A stretch of 64,000 nt of DNA from Telluria aromaticivorans (GTDB lineage: Bacteria > Pseudomonadota > Gammaproteobacteria > Burkholderiales > Burkholderiaceae_D), in contig NZ_JABAIV010000006.1 in assembly GCF_013003915.1 (NCBI RefSeq), forward strand, positions 158,812-222,811. Reading direction: 5' to 3'. Numbering within the stretch: position 1 is the stretch's first letter; every line of letters starts with the position of its first letter. This document shows, in pieces, positions 19,934-26,455 of this stretch. The translations under genes and the position numbers were made by a program. The notes under the pieces were generated by a model that searched no databases, was not told the origin of the DNA, and worked only from the letters and a program-made list of their open reading frames with translations.

Positions 19934-21160
19934 TTACTTGCCCATTGCATGCGCCATCAGGCGACGCTTTACACCAGGAAATTTATCGAGCAAGTTTAAT
20001 CCGAAATTGCGTGCTATGCGCACCGGTTCGAGGTTGGCGCCGAACAAGCGCTCGAGGCCGTCGGTTGCCCATTGCATGAGCAGCACGTCTTCCTTGCGCT
20101 TGCGGGCGTAGCGGGCCAGCACGCGCTCGTCGGCAATCCCGCGCCGGTCTTCGCGCTCGCGCAGCACCTCGAGCAGGTCGACAATGTCGCCGAAGCCCAG
20201 GTTCATGCCATGGCCGGCCAGCGGGTGCACCGCATGGGCGGCATCGCCGACCAGGGCCACGCGCGGGGCGACCGGCGAGTGCGGACGCACCAGCGCCAGC
20301 GGCACCGCCTTGACGTCTTCCGGCTGCAGCGGCCGTAGCACGCCGAGCTTTTCGTCGGCGTATTCGGCAAGGCGGATCGCCATTTCGCCGAGCGATTCTT
20401 CCATCAGCGTGTCGGCCAGGGTTTCCGGGGCCGACCACACCAGCGAGACCCGGTTGCCCGGCAGCGGCAACAGCGCGATGATGCCGTCGGCGCAGGTGAA
20501 CCACTGGTAGGCCACGCCATGGTGCGGCGTGTCGCAGGAAAAATTGGTGACGATGGCGCGCTGGTGGTACATGCGGTAATCGACCCCGATGTCGCACTGC
20601 CCGCGCACCCAGGATTCGCGGCCGTCGGCGCCGACCACCAGTTCGCAGGCGATTTTCGTGCCGTCGTCTAACAGCACCGCCGCGCCCAATTCGCTGCAAG
20701 CAAGGTCGACGGCGCAGCCCGAAACCAGCTGGACGTTGGCCGCGAACTTGAGCGCGGCATCGAGCGCGCCGTTCAGGTTGCTGTCCTCGACGATCCACGC
20801 GAGCGTGCCGACGTGGGCGCCAAAGGCGTCGAAACCGAGATTGCCGCCCTGCTTGCCGTCGCCGTGGATGTCCATCGCATCGACCGCCTGCACCCGTTCC
20901 AGGTCGAGGGCGCCCCAGACCTTGAGCGAGGCCAGCAGGTCATGCGCCGTGTGGTTCAGGGCGTAAACCCGTGCATCCCACGGCCTGTCGGCTGCCGACG
21001 AGACCGGTTTTTCCGGCGCCGGGCGCGACGGCGGCACCAAGAGGGTGACGCTATACCCCGACTGGGCAAAACCAAGGGCGGCGGTCTTGGCGATGGCGCC
21101 ATTGCCGACGATGCAGACGTCGCTGCGGTGCTGGGCGGTGGTCGTAGTCATGAGAGACAT
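19934..21160 (-). CDS. FAD-dependent hydroxylase of the UbiH/UbiF/VisC/COQ6 family
   Basis: A 408-aa flavoprotein monooxygenase, probably acting on a ubiquinone precursor ring. An N-terminal Rossmann motif is present in modified form (CIVGNGAIAKTAALGFAQSG, GxGxxx), with GADGRESWVR in the middle and VALVGDAAHAVHPLAGHGMNLGFGD near residue 290, the family FAD-ribityl signature. Which ring position it hydroxylates cannot be read from sequence. The start at 21160 or the second ATG at 21151 are equally possible. It is upstream of dsbC. Confidence 0.88.
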   Translation of the reverse strand: MSLMTTTTAQHRSDVCIVGNGAIAKTAALGFAQSGYSVTLLVPPSRPAPEKPVSSAADRPWDARVYALNHTAHDLLASLKVWGALDLERVQAVDAMDIHGDGKQGGNLGFDAFGAHVGTLAWIVEDSNLNGALDAALKFAANVQLVSGCAVDLACSELGAAVLLDDGTKIACELVVGADGRESWVRGQCDIGVDYRMYHQRAIVTNFSCDTPHHGVAYQWFTCADGIIALLPLPGNRVSLVWSAPETLADTLMEESLGEMAIRLAEYADEKLGVLRPLQPEDVKAVPLALVRPHSPVAPRVALVGDAAHAVHPLAGHGMNLGFGDIVDLLEVLREREDRRGIADERVLARYARKRKEDVLLMQWATDGLERLFGANLEPVRIARNFGLNLLDKFPGVKRRLMAHAMGK

Positions 21161-21231
21161 TATAGCGAGATGTCAACATACCGCCCCGGGCGCCTCCAAG
21201 CGCGCGGCAATTGCTCCGTTACTGCTGGGGC

Positions 21232-21260
21232 TTGCGCAGATGAAAAACGCTGGCTATAAT
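21232..21260 (+). promoter_or_regulatory. sigma-70 promoter of tRNA-Phe
   Basis: TTGCGC (21232-21237) and a perfect TATAAT (21255-21260) with 17-bp spacing. The predicted start near 21267 is about 6 nt upstream of the mature tRNA 5' end. Confidence 0.8.
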
Positions 21261-21272
21261 CATGCCTCTCTT

Positions 21273-21348
21273 GGCCTGGTAGCTCAGTTGGTAGAGCAGA
21301 GGATTGAAAATCCTTGTGTCGGTGGTTCGATTCCGCCCCGGGCCACCA
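21273..21348 (+). tRNA. tRNA-Phe (anticodon GAA), copy 1
   Basis: A 76-nt cloverleaf from GGCCTGGTAGCTCAGTTGG to an encoded CCA, with anticodon loop TTGAAAA giving GAA. It is identical to the copy at 43737, within an exact 83-bp repeat (21270-21352 and 43734-43816). It has its own promoter and terminator. Degenerate copies of its 3' half lie 3.0 kb and 3.8 kb downstream, so the gene appears to have been an insertion site. Confidence 0.98.
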
Positions 21349-21366
21349 AGAATTCAGCAGCAAAGC

Positions 21367-21397
21367 AAAACGCCAACCCATGCAGGTTGGCGTTTTT
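21367..21397 (+). terminator. intrinsic terminator of tRNA-Phe copy 1
   Basis: AAAACGCCAACC (21367-21378) pairs with GGTTGGCGTTTT across a CATGCA loop and continues into TTTTT. The same hairpin is repeated almost unchanged at 24327-24356 after the tRNA fragment there. Confidence 0.9.
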
Positions 21398-21588
21398 GTT
21401 TCTGGAATCCAAAGTCTCGCGGCCGGTCAATTGCCGGTCGGGGCTCACCTCCCACTTCCGAGCTCGCGGCCAAGCACAAACTGAAACTGCCAATCTTGCT
21501 CGGGAACTCAGGCAAGCAGTGGTACAACTGCATTCATGAGCTGCGTTTTCGGTAGGCGAGCCGATCACGGTTAGAGGAAAGCGCAGCG

Positions 21589-23142
21589 TCACAGCAAATC
21601 CAGGTTCGCCGTGATCCATTGAGCCTGCCGTTGGCAGTCCACAACCGCAGCTTCGTCCATTTTCTCCAGCTGTCGGTACACCATGCCAATGCGTGGATTC
21701 CTTGCCAAGGCAGGCGCGTTGCGACGGAAAAAATCCCAGTACAGCGCGTTGAACGGACAGGCAAGATCGCCAATGCGGCTTCTTTTATCGTAGTGGCAGC
21801 CTTTGCAATAATCGCTCATCCGGTCGATATAGGCGGCACTGGAGACATAGGGTTTGGTTGCCAATAAACCGCCGTCGGCGAACTGGCTCATGCCCACCGT
21901 ATTGGGAAGTTCGACCCACTCGAAGGCGTCGATGTAGATGCCCAGATACCACCGGTGCACCTCCCCAGGATCCAGGCCTGCAAGCAGGGCGAAATTACCA
22001 ATAATCATCAGGCGCTGGATGTGATGTGCATGTGCCTGCTCCAGCGATTGCGTTATCGCGTGATTCAGGCAGTTCATCGTGGTTTTGCCATCCCAGAACC
22101 AGGCTGGCAGCGCCCGCGTATGGCCGAAAAAGTTCTTTTCCGAGTACTCGGGCATCTTTGCCCAATACACGCCGCGCACATATTCACGCCACCCTAAAAT
22201 CTGCCGGATAAAGCCTTCTACTGCCGCCAGTGGTGCATGCCCCGCATGATAAGCGGCCTCAGCTCTGATGACGACTTCGCGCGGATTCAACATCTTGACG
22301 TTCAAAGCGAACGACAACAGCGAATGGAATAAGCGCCACGCGTTGACGCTCATCGCATCTTGAAAATCACCGAAGTGCGGCAACGCCTTATCGATAAACG
22401 CATCCAGTTGTTGCAAGGCCTCTTCCCGGTTCAGCGCCCATGCGAGCTGATCGGCTTTTGGATTGCCAAAGCTTGTCACGCCCGCATCCACAATCGTTTT
22501 CCACAAGCTGGAATGATCATGCAAGGTCCGAGGATCGCTCGGCTCGGCCGGTTTGCCGCGCCACGGCTTGCGGTTGGCGGCATCATAGTTCCACTGGCCA
22601 CCCACCGGCTTGCCGGCGTCTTCCATCAGGACCCGGTGCTCGACGCGCATCTGGCGGTAGAAAAACTCCATCAGCCATTGCTTGCGCCCCGCAAAAATGT
22701 CGGCGGCCTGATTACGGGTTGAATAGAAATGGTCGCTATCGACCATTAAATAGGGGACCCGCGAGCGACGTCCGTGCTGATACAACTGCTCATCAAGGCG
22801 CCATTCGTCTGGCGCCTGGTATTCAACAGCGGTCGCCCGGTACTGAATGATCAGTGCGTCGATATTGGCGGGAATCGATTGTAAGTTCTGCGGGTCGTCG
22901 ATCGCCAGATAATGCACATGGTGGCCAGCCTCGCGTAGCTGGCGCGCCAGGTCACGCATCGCGGCAAAGATCGCCAGGATTTTTTGTGCATGATGGAGTA
23001 CATAGTCGGTTTCTTGCCGCACCTCCATCAAGACATAGATTGTTGCGTCGTCAACGTCGGTAAACCAGCGATGCTGCAGATTGAGCTGGTCGCCAAGGAT
23101 CAGCCTGATCGTGCGCCCTGATGTGCGTTCTGTCGTAGTCAT
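21589..23142 (-). CDS. Fe-S cluster photolyase / cryptochrome-related protein (PhrB/CryB type)
   Basis: A 517-aa member of the prokaryotic (6-4)-photolyase group that binds FAD and a 4Fe-4S cluster. The N-terminal photolyase-related domain begins RLILGDQLNLQHRWF, the family signature. Candidate cluster cysteines match PhrB: one in TTMNCLNHAI, two in DYCKGCHYD, and one in GDLACPFNALYWDFF. The length agrees with the family. It would repair UV (6-4) photoproducts using light. The ATG at 23142 has AAGGTAAAG upstream. Divergent from the SDR gene (180-bp gap). It lies in the segment between tRNA-Phe and its first displaced fragment, with GC lower than the flanks by eye. Confidence 0.93.
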   Translation of the reverse strand: MTTTERTSGRTIRLILGDQLNLQHRWFTDVDDATIYVLMEVRQETDYVLHHAQKILAIFAAMRDLARQLREAGHHVHYLAIDDPQNLQSIPANIDALIIQYRATAVEYQAPDEWRLDEQLYQHGRRSRVPYLMVDSDHFYSTRNQAADIFAGRKQWLMEFFYRQMRVEHRVLMEDAGKPVGGQWNYDAANRKPWRGKPAEPSDPRTLHDHSSLWKTIVDAGVTSFGNPKADQLAWALNREEALQQLDAFIDKALPHFGDFQDAMSVNAWRLFHSLLSFALNVKMLNPREVVIRAEAAYHAGHAPLAAVEGFIRQILGWREYVRGVYWAKMPEYSEKNFFGHTRALPAWFWDGKTTMNCLNHAITQSLEQAHAHHIQRLMIIGNFALLAGLDPGEVHRWYLGIYIDAFEWVELPNTVGMSQFADGGLLATKPYVSSAAYIDRMSDYCKGCHYDKRSRIGDLACPFNALYWDFFRRNAPALARNPRIGMVYRQLEKMDEAAVVDCQRQAQWITANLDLL

Positions 23143-23322
23143 CTTTACCTTGTTACATTTCGGCGATTAAGCAATCGTCGGTCGCCACGACCCGGCAGTT
23201 TAACGGAGTCGCGTGGTGGTCGCCGCCGTTCACTTTGCCAAACGATTCGGTCGTCTCCGCTCGTGTCCCGCCATACCTCCGGTACACTCAGTTCCCAGTC
23301 CGATTACGAGGAGAATTACATC

Positions 23323-24021
23323 ATGATGAGCAGTCTTCCCGACCAGTTTCACGCATTGGTGATAGGAGCCTCGGGTGCGATCGGGGCAGCCTTTGTCGAC
23401 TTGCTCAGGAGTTCGCCGCGCTGCGCATCCGTGTGTGGCCTGCACCGCCACTCAACGCCGCGCCTCGACTTCACTGACGAAAACAGCGTCGCCGACGCAG
23501 CACGTGTCCTCGGTGCCGGCCCACGTTACCACCTGATCATCAATGCGGCGGGCCTGTTGCACAGCGAAGCCTTCATGCCGGAGAAACGCCTGGCCGACCT
23601 GAATTACATGCAGATGCAGGCGACCTTCCAGGCGAATACCTTCGGTCCCGCGCTGGTGATGCGCCATTTCGTCGCGCTGCTGGCCAGCGAACGCGCCATC
23701 ATGGCCATGCTGTCAGCAAAGGTGGGCAGCATCGGCGACAACCGGCTGGGTGGCTGGTACAGCTACCGCGCTTCCAAGGCCGCCCTCAATATGATGGTCA
23801 AGACAGCCGCAATCGAAGTCGCACGCAGCCAGAAAAACAGTGTGCTCGTTGCACTGCATCCGGGCACCGTCAGCTCACGCCTATCGCAACCATTTCGGGG
23901 CGAAACCGTCGGGCGCCCTGCACGTGACGCCGCTGCCGAAATGCTGCATGTCATCGATGCGCTAACGCCGGCAAACAGCGGCTCATTCCGATCCTACAAT
24001 GGCGCCGAATTGCCCTGGTAG
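23323..24021 (+). CDS. short-chain dehydrogenase/reductase (C-factor-like)
   Basis: A 232-aa SDR. The NAD(P)-binding GASGAIG is at about residue 13, the NAAG motif at about 83, catalytic Tyr and Lys in YSYRASKAAL, with an upstream Ser in LSAKVGSIGD. Post-catalytic VALHPGTVSSRLS is typical of the CsgA/C-factor subgroup. The start is ATG 23323 (or 23326) with GAGGAG about 10 bases upstream. Its divergence from the photolyase gene and proximity to a DUF2256 gene reproduce a neighbourhood I recall around PhrB-type photolyases. Substrate unknown. Confidence 0.88.
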   Translation: MMSSLPDQFHALVIGASGAIGAAFVDLLRSSPRCASVCGLHRHSTPRLDFTDENSVADAARVLGAGPRYHLIINAAGLLHSEAFMPEKRLADLNYMQMQATFQANTFGPALVMRHFVALLASERAIMAMLSAKVGSIGDNRLGGWYSYRASKAALNMMVKTAAIEVARSQKNSVLVALHPGTVSSRLSQPFRGETVGRPARDAAAEMLHVIDALTPANSGSFRSYNGAELPW

Positions 24022-24096
24022 CTTGCCGTCCACGATAAGCCGGCCATGCAGGCAGGAATGACCTGTCTTGCGCATCACGGCTGTACAATTACTGCC

Positions 24097-24267
24097 ATGA
24101 AAATGCGCAAGAAATCCGAGCTTCCGTCCAAGATATGCGCGCACTGCTCGCTTACTTTTACCTGGCGCAAAAAGTGGGAGCGCGACTGGGATCAGGTCAA
24201 GTATTGCTCGGAAAGATGCCGCCGCGCCTCCAAGCCGGCAGCAGAAGAATGCCGGAACGAGAATTGA
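24097..24267 (+). CDS. DUF2256 small zinc-ribbon-like protein
   Basis: A 56-aa protein, [20 protein letters not shown] followed by [23 protein letters not shown]. Two CxxC-type pairs (CAHC and CSERC) suggest zinc binding. This matches the DUF2256 family, often next to photolyase genes. The ATG at 24097 fits the family start. The last codons (Asn-Glu-Asn-stop) fall inside sequence homologous to the tRNA-Phe anticodon stem, so the natural 3' end abuts the insertion scar. Function unknown. Confidence 0.85.
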   Translation: MKMRKKSELPSKICAHCSLTFTWRKKWERDWDQVKYCSERCRRASKPAAEECRNEN

Positions 24268-24357
24268 ACATCCTTGTGCCGGTGGCTCGATTCCGCCCCG
24301 GGCCACGAAGAATTCAGCAGTAAAGCAAAACGCCAACCCATGCAGGTTGGCGTTTTC
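24259..24357 (+). pseudogene. displaced tRNA-Phe 3' fragment plus terminator
   Basis: About 99 bp align with the anticodon stem-loop through acceptor end and downstream terminator of tRNA-Phe copy 1, with about seven substitutions. The 5' half of the tRNA is missing. The copy has GAACAT in the anticodon loop/stem and CCACGA at the acceptor end, so it is not a functional tRNA half. The hairpin (24327-24356) is preserved and can end transcription of the DUF2256 gene. Best explained as an attachment-site remnant. Confidence 0.85.
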
Positions 24358-24425
24358 GTTTCTGGGGTTCAAAACCCTTGTGTTGTTAGCCTTGAAGAAG
24401 TATCCGCCAAACTCAAGGCGATCCT

Positions 24426-24866
24426 TCAGTCTTTCTTTTCCTTGAACTCACCCTCGATCACCGTGTCATCGGTGCTTTTGGAAGGCTTTTGGCCAGTGAA
24501 TTTGTAGACAGACGATACCATTCGATTGAATATCGCTCTCCTCAACCAGGGGTAGGTGAGAAGAAAAGCCAAAGCAAACCCTGTGAATCCTGCCGGCACG
24601 TATTCGCCCCGCCACAGGAAGTTCAACAAGCACAGTGCGAGGATGCCCACGATGAGCGGTCGACGGGCAGGTTTCGGTAACAGGCCGACTATGCGCAGCT
24701 TACCGTTGCTTATCCAGGGAAATCTTGCAAAAAGACCAGCAAGAAGGAGGCCTGCGATGACCCGGCCAGTGCCGAGGTAATCGGCCAACACCCCGACGAC
24801 AAGGAAACCGGTGTAGGTCATCGTGCTGGCCAAGGCTGCCAGCCCCAATAACGCAACGGCGATCAT
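24426..24866 (-). CDS. small integral membrane protein, unknown function
   Basis: A 146-aa frame from ATG 24866 with three to four hydrophobic segments (IAVALLGLAALASTM, FLVVGVLADYLGTGRVIAGLLLAGLFA, PLIVGILALCLLNFLW, FTGFALAFLLTYPWL) and a charged tail ending DDTVIEGEFKEKKD. The frame remains open upstream into the tRNA-derived sequence at 25079, so a non-ATG start further upstream cannot be excluded. I do not recognise a family. It is bracketed by two tRNA-Phe remnants (24259 and 25022), which marks it as a separate insertion. Base composition is less GC-rich than the flanking core genes. Confidence 0.6.
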   Translation of the reverse strand: MIAVALLGLAALASTMTYTGFLVVGVLADYLGTGRVIAGLLLAGLFARFPWISNGKLRIVGLLPKPARRPLIVGILALCLLNFLWRGEYVPAGFTGFALAFLLTYPWLRRAIFNRMVSSVYKFTGQKPSKSTDDTVIEGEFKEKKD

Positions 24867-25021
24867 GAGCTTTGGCGTACGTATCGCCGTTCTGAGTAAA
24901 AGACCTAGGATTTGTGTACTCCTGCAAATGGGCGTCGGAAGGCTAGGGCAAATTTTATCAGTCCTCCCATGCTTGAGCTTTTCAAGCAAAACTGATAATG
25001 CGCGGCGCGAGCGATGGCCGA

Positions 25022-25098
25022 GGTTTGGTAGCCCAGATGCGAGCGCAGAGGATTGAACATCCTTGTGCCGGTGCCTCAATTCCGCCCCCGGGCCACCA
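25022..25098 (+). pseudogene. tRNA-Phe pseudogene, near full length
   Basis: A 77-nt copy from GGTTTGGTAGCCCAGATGCG to GGGCCACCA. The 5' acceptor strand (GGTTTGG) no longer pairs with CCGGGCC, the D-arm has changed, and the T-arm has CCTCAATT instead of GTTCGATT. It shares the GAACAT and GTGCCGG changes with the fragment at 24259, pointing to a common ancestor. Not expected to be functional. Confidence 0.85.
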
Positions 25099-25113
25099 AG
25101 AACTCAGCAGCAA

Positions 25114-25148
25114 AGTAAAAACGCAACCGAAGAGGTGGCGTTTTTACT
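25114..25148. terminator. bidirectional terminator after tRNA-Phe pseudogene
   Basis: AGTAAAAACGC (25114-25124) pairs with GCGTTTTTACT (25138-25148), with a short interrupted ACC/GGT extension. T-runs face both ways. It can terminate the leftward lipoprotein gene ending at 25176. Confidence 0.75.
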
Positions 25149-25175
25149 TTGCCGTTGCATCACCACTGGCCGGAC

Positions 25176-25718
25176 TCAGGTCCTGGACGCGACCCGCGTC
25201 ATGACAAATTCCGCGCGCGGCTTGGCATGCCGCTCCAGCCGATAGCTCAACACCTTCCCATCCTCGCTGAGGCTGACGGTCCAGACATTGGTCTCCGCCC
25301 CGGGAACCATGCGGGCAGTGGCGGCATCGGCAAGGAAGGCTTGCGAGCGCGCCGTGCCGCCCTCCTTCGCCATGCCGCCGTACATGGTCACCGCGTCGGG
25401 CGTGCCGTCCGGGTGGCGGTGGTCGTGCCGCAGCTCCAGGCCGGCTGCCGGACGGGTGAAGATCCAGGTGCGCGAACGGTCCTCGCCGACCAGCACCGGC
25501 ATGCGCACGCCTGCAGGTGTGCAGACGACTTCGGTCGATATCTTCTTGCCGCGGAATTCGCTGTTCGGATCGATCGCATAGGCCAGGCCGCCTTCGAAGC
25601 GCTGGCCGCACATGCCCTGCAGCGTGGCCATGAACTGGTCGCGTGCGTCGGTGGGCGCCGGCGTGGCGCAGCCGGCAAGCAGGGACGTCGCGGCGAAAGC
25701 GGCAAGGATGGGTTTCAT
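25176..25718 (-). CDS. putative lipoprotein, unknown function
   Basis: A 180-aa protein starting MKPILAAFAATSLLAGCATP, a clear lipoprotein signal with Cys17. The mature part has two cysteines (GMCGQRFEGG and EVVCTPAG) and several motifs: FEGGLAYAIDPNSEFRGKK, RTWIFTRPAAGLELRHDHRH and VTMYGGMAKEGGT. The frame extends 45 residues upstream but that would bury the signal, so ATG 25718 is chosen. I do not recognise a named family; it resembles secreted proteins of related Massilia. It converges on the tRNA pseudogene terminator. Confidence 0.75.
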   Translation of the reverse strand: MKPILAAFAATSLLAGCATPAPTDARDQFMATLQGMCGQRFEGGLAYAIDPNSEFRGKKISTEVVCTPAGVRMPVLVGEDRSRTWIFTRPAAGLELRHDHRHPDGTPDAVTMYGGMAKEGGTARSQAFLADAATARMVPGAETNVWTVSLSEDGKVLSYRLERHAKPRAEFVMTRVASRT

Positions 25719-25830
25719 GTTGTCTAGGAGTTGGTTGCTGAACAATGAGGGTAGCACGCCTGCTCCCTGGCTCAGGCAACCCGGTTCAGTTATCAAATAG
25801 CGGTTCACCATCTGCCGACTGACACCATTT

Positions 25831-25862
25831 TGAACCGCATTTGGTGCGCGCAATGCGGTTCA
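25831..25862. promoter_or_regulatory. perfect inverted repeat upstream of the fasciclin gene
   Basis: TGAACCGCATT (25831-25841) and AATGCGGTTCA (25852-25862) are exact 11-bp arms separated by 10 bp, so arm centres are two helical turns apart. A third half-site GCGGTTCACC is at about 25800. It lies 75 bp upstream of the fasciclin start, suggesting an operator for a dimeric regulator. A hairpin role in RNA is the alternative. Confidence 0.55.
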
Positions 25863-25935
25863 CCCCTAGACATATTGGCAAATACCGCTTAACTTCCAAT
25901 ACAACAGCGGTACAAACCCACCTCAGGAGTTCAAA

Positions 25936-26391
25936 ATGAAGAAACTGGTACTCGGCGCCGTCATGGCATTCTCCCTTTCCGCCGCACAGGCCGCAGACAT
26001 CGTCGACACGGCAAAGTCGGCCGGCAGCTTCAACACCCTGGTTGCGGCGGTCCAGGCAGCGGGCCTGGTCGACACGCTCAAGGGCCCAGGTCCGTTCACT
26101 GTCTTCGCACCAACCGACGCAGCCTTTGCCAAGATCCCGAAGGCGAAGCTGGACGCACTGCTGAAGGACAAGGCAGCGCTCACCAAAATCCTGACCTATC
26201 ACGTGGTGCCGGGCAAAGTGATGGCGGCGAGCGTGAAGCCGGGCGCGGTCGTGACGGTCGAGGGCAGCAGCCTGATGGTGAGCGCCAAGGGCAAGAACGT
26301 GATGGTCGACAAGGCCAAGGTCGTCAAGACCGATGTGGAAGCAGACAACGGCGTTATCCACGTCATCGACTCGGTGATCATGCCGAAATAA
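25936..26391 (+). CDS. secreted fasciclin (FAS1) domain protein
   Basis: A 151-aa protein: signal peptide [19 protein letters not shown] followed by one FAS1 domain. Signatures are the H1 box [17 protein letters not shown] at about 50 and the YH motif with H2 box [11 protein letters not shown] and [19 protein letters not shown]1 proteins mediate adhesion or surface interactions. RBS CAGGAG lies about 9 nt upstream. It has its own terminator and is monocistronic. The preceding 11-bp inverted repeat may control it. Confidence 0.95.
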   Translation: MKKLVLGAVMAFSLSAAQAADIVDTAKSAGSFNTLVAAVQAAGLVDTLKGPGPFTVFAPTDAAFAKIPKAKLDALLKDKAALTKILTYHVVPGKVMAASVKPGAVVTVEGSSLMVSAKGKNVMVDKAKVVKTDVEADNGVIHVIDSVIMPK

Positions 26392-26412
26392 GCGCGGCCA
26401 GCCATAACGAAC

Positions 26413-26440
26413 AACGCCACCCGAGGGTGGCGTTTTCTTT
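26413..26440 (+). terminator. intrinsic terminator after the fasciclin gene
   Basis: AACGCCACC pairs with GGTGGCGTT across CGAG, followed by TTCTTT. It is 21 bp after the fasciclin stop and also faces the 3' end of the opposing M13 peptidase gene. Confidence 0.9.
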
Positions 26441-26455
26441 AGCTCGAGGGCTGGA

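Noticed and set aside
25022-25098. A third functional tRNA-Phe
   Set aside because: The acceptor stem does not pair and D- and T-arm consensus bases are changed, so it is called a pseudogene.
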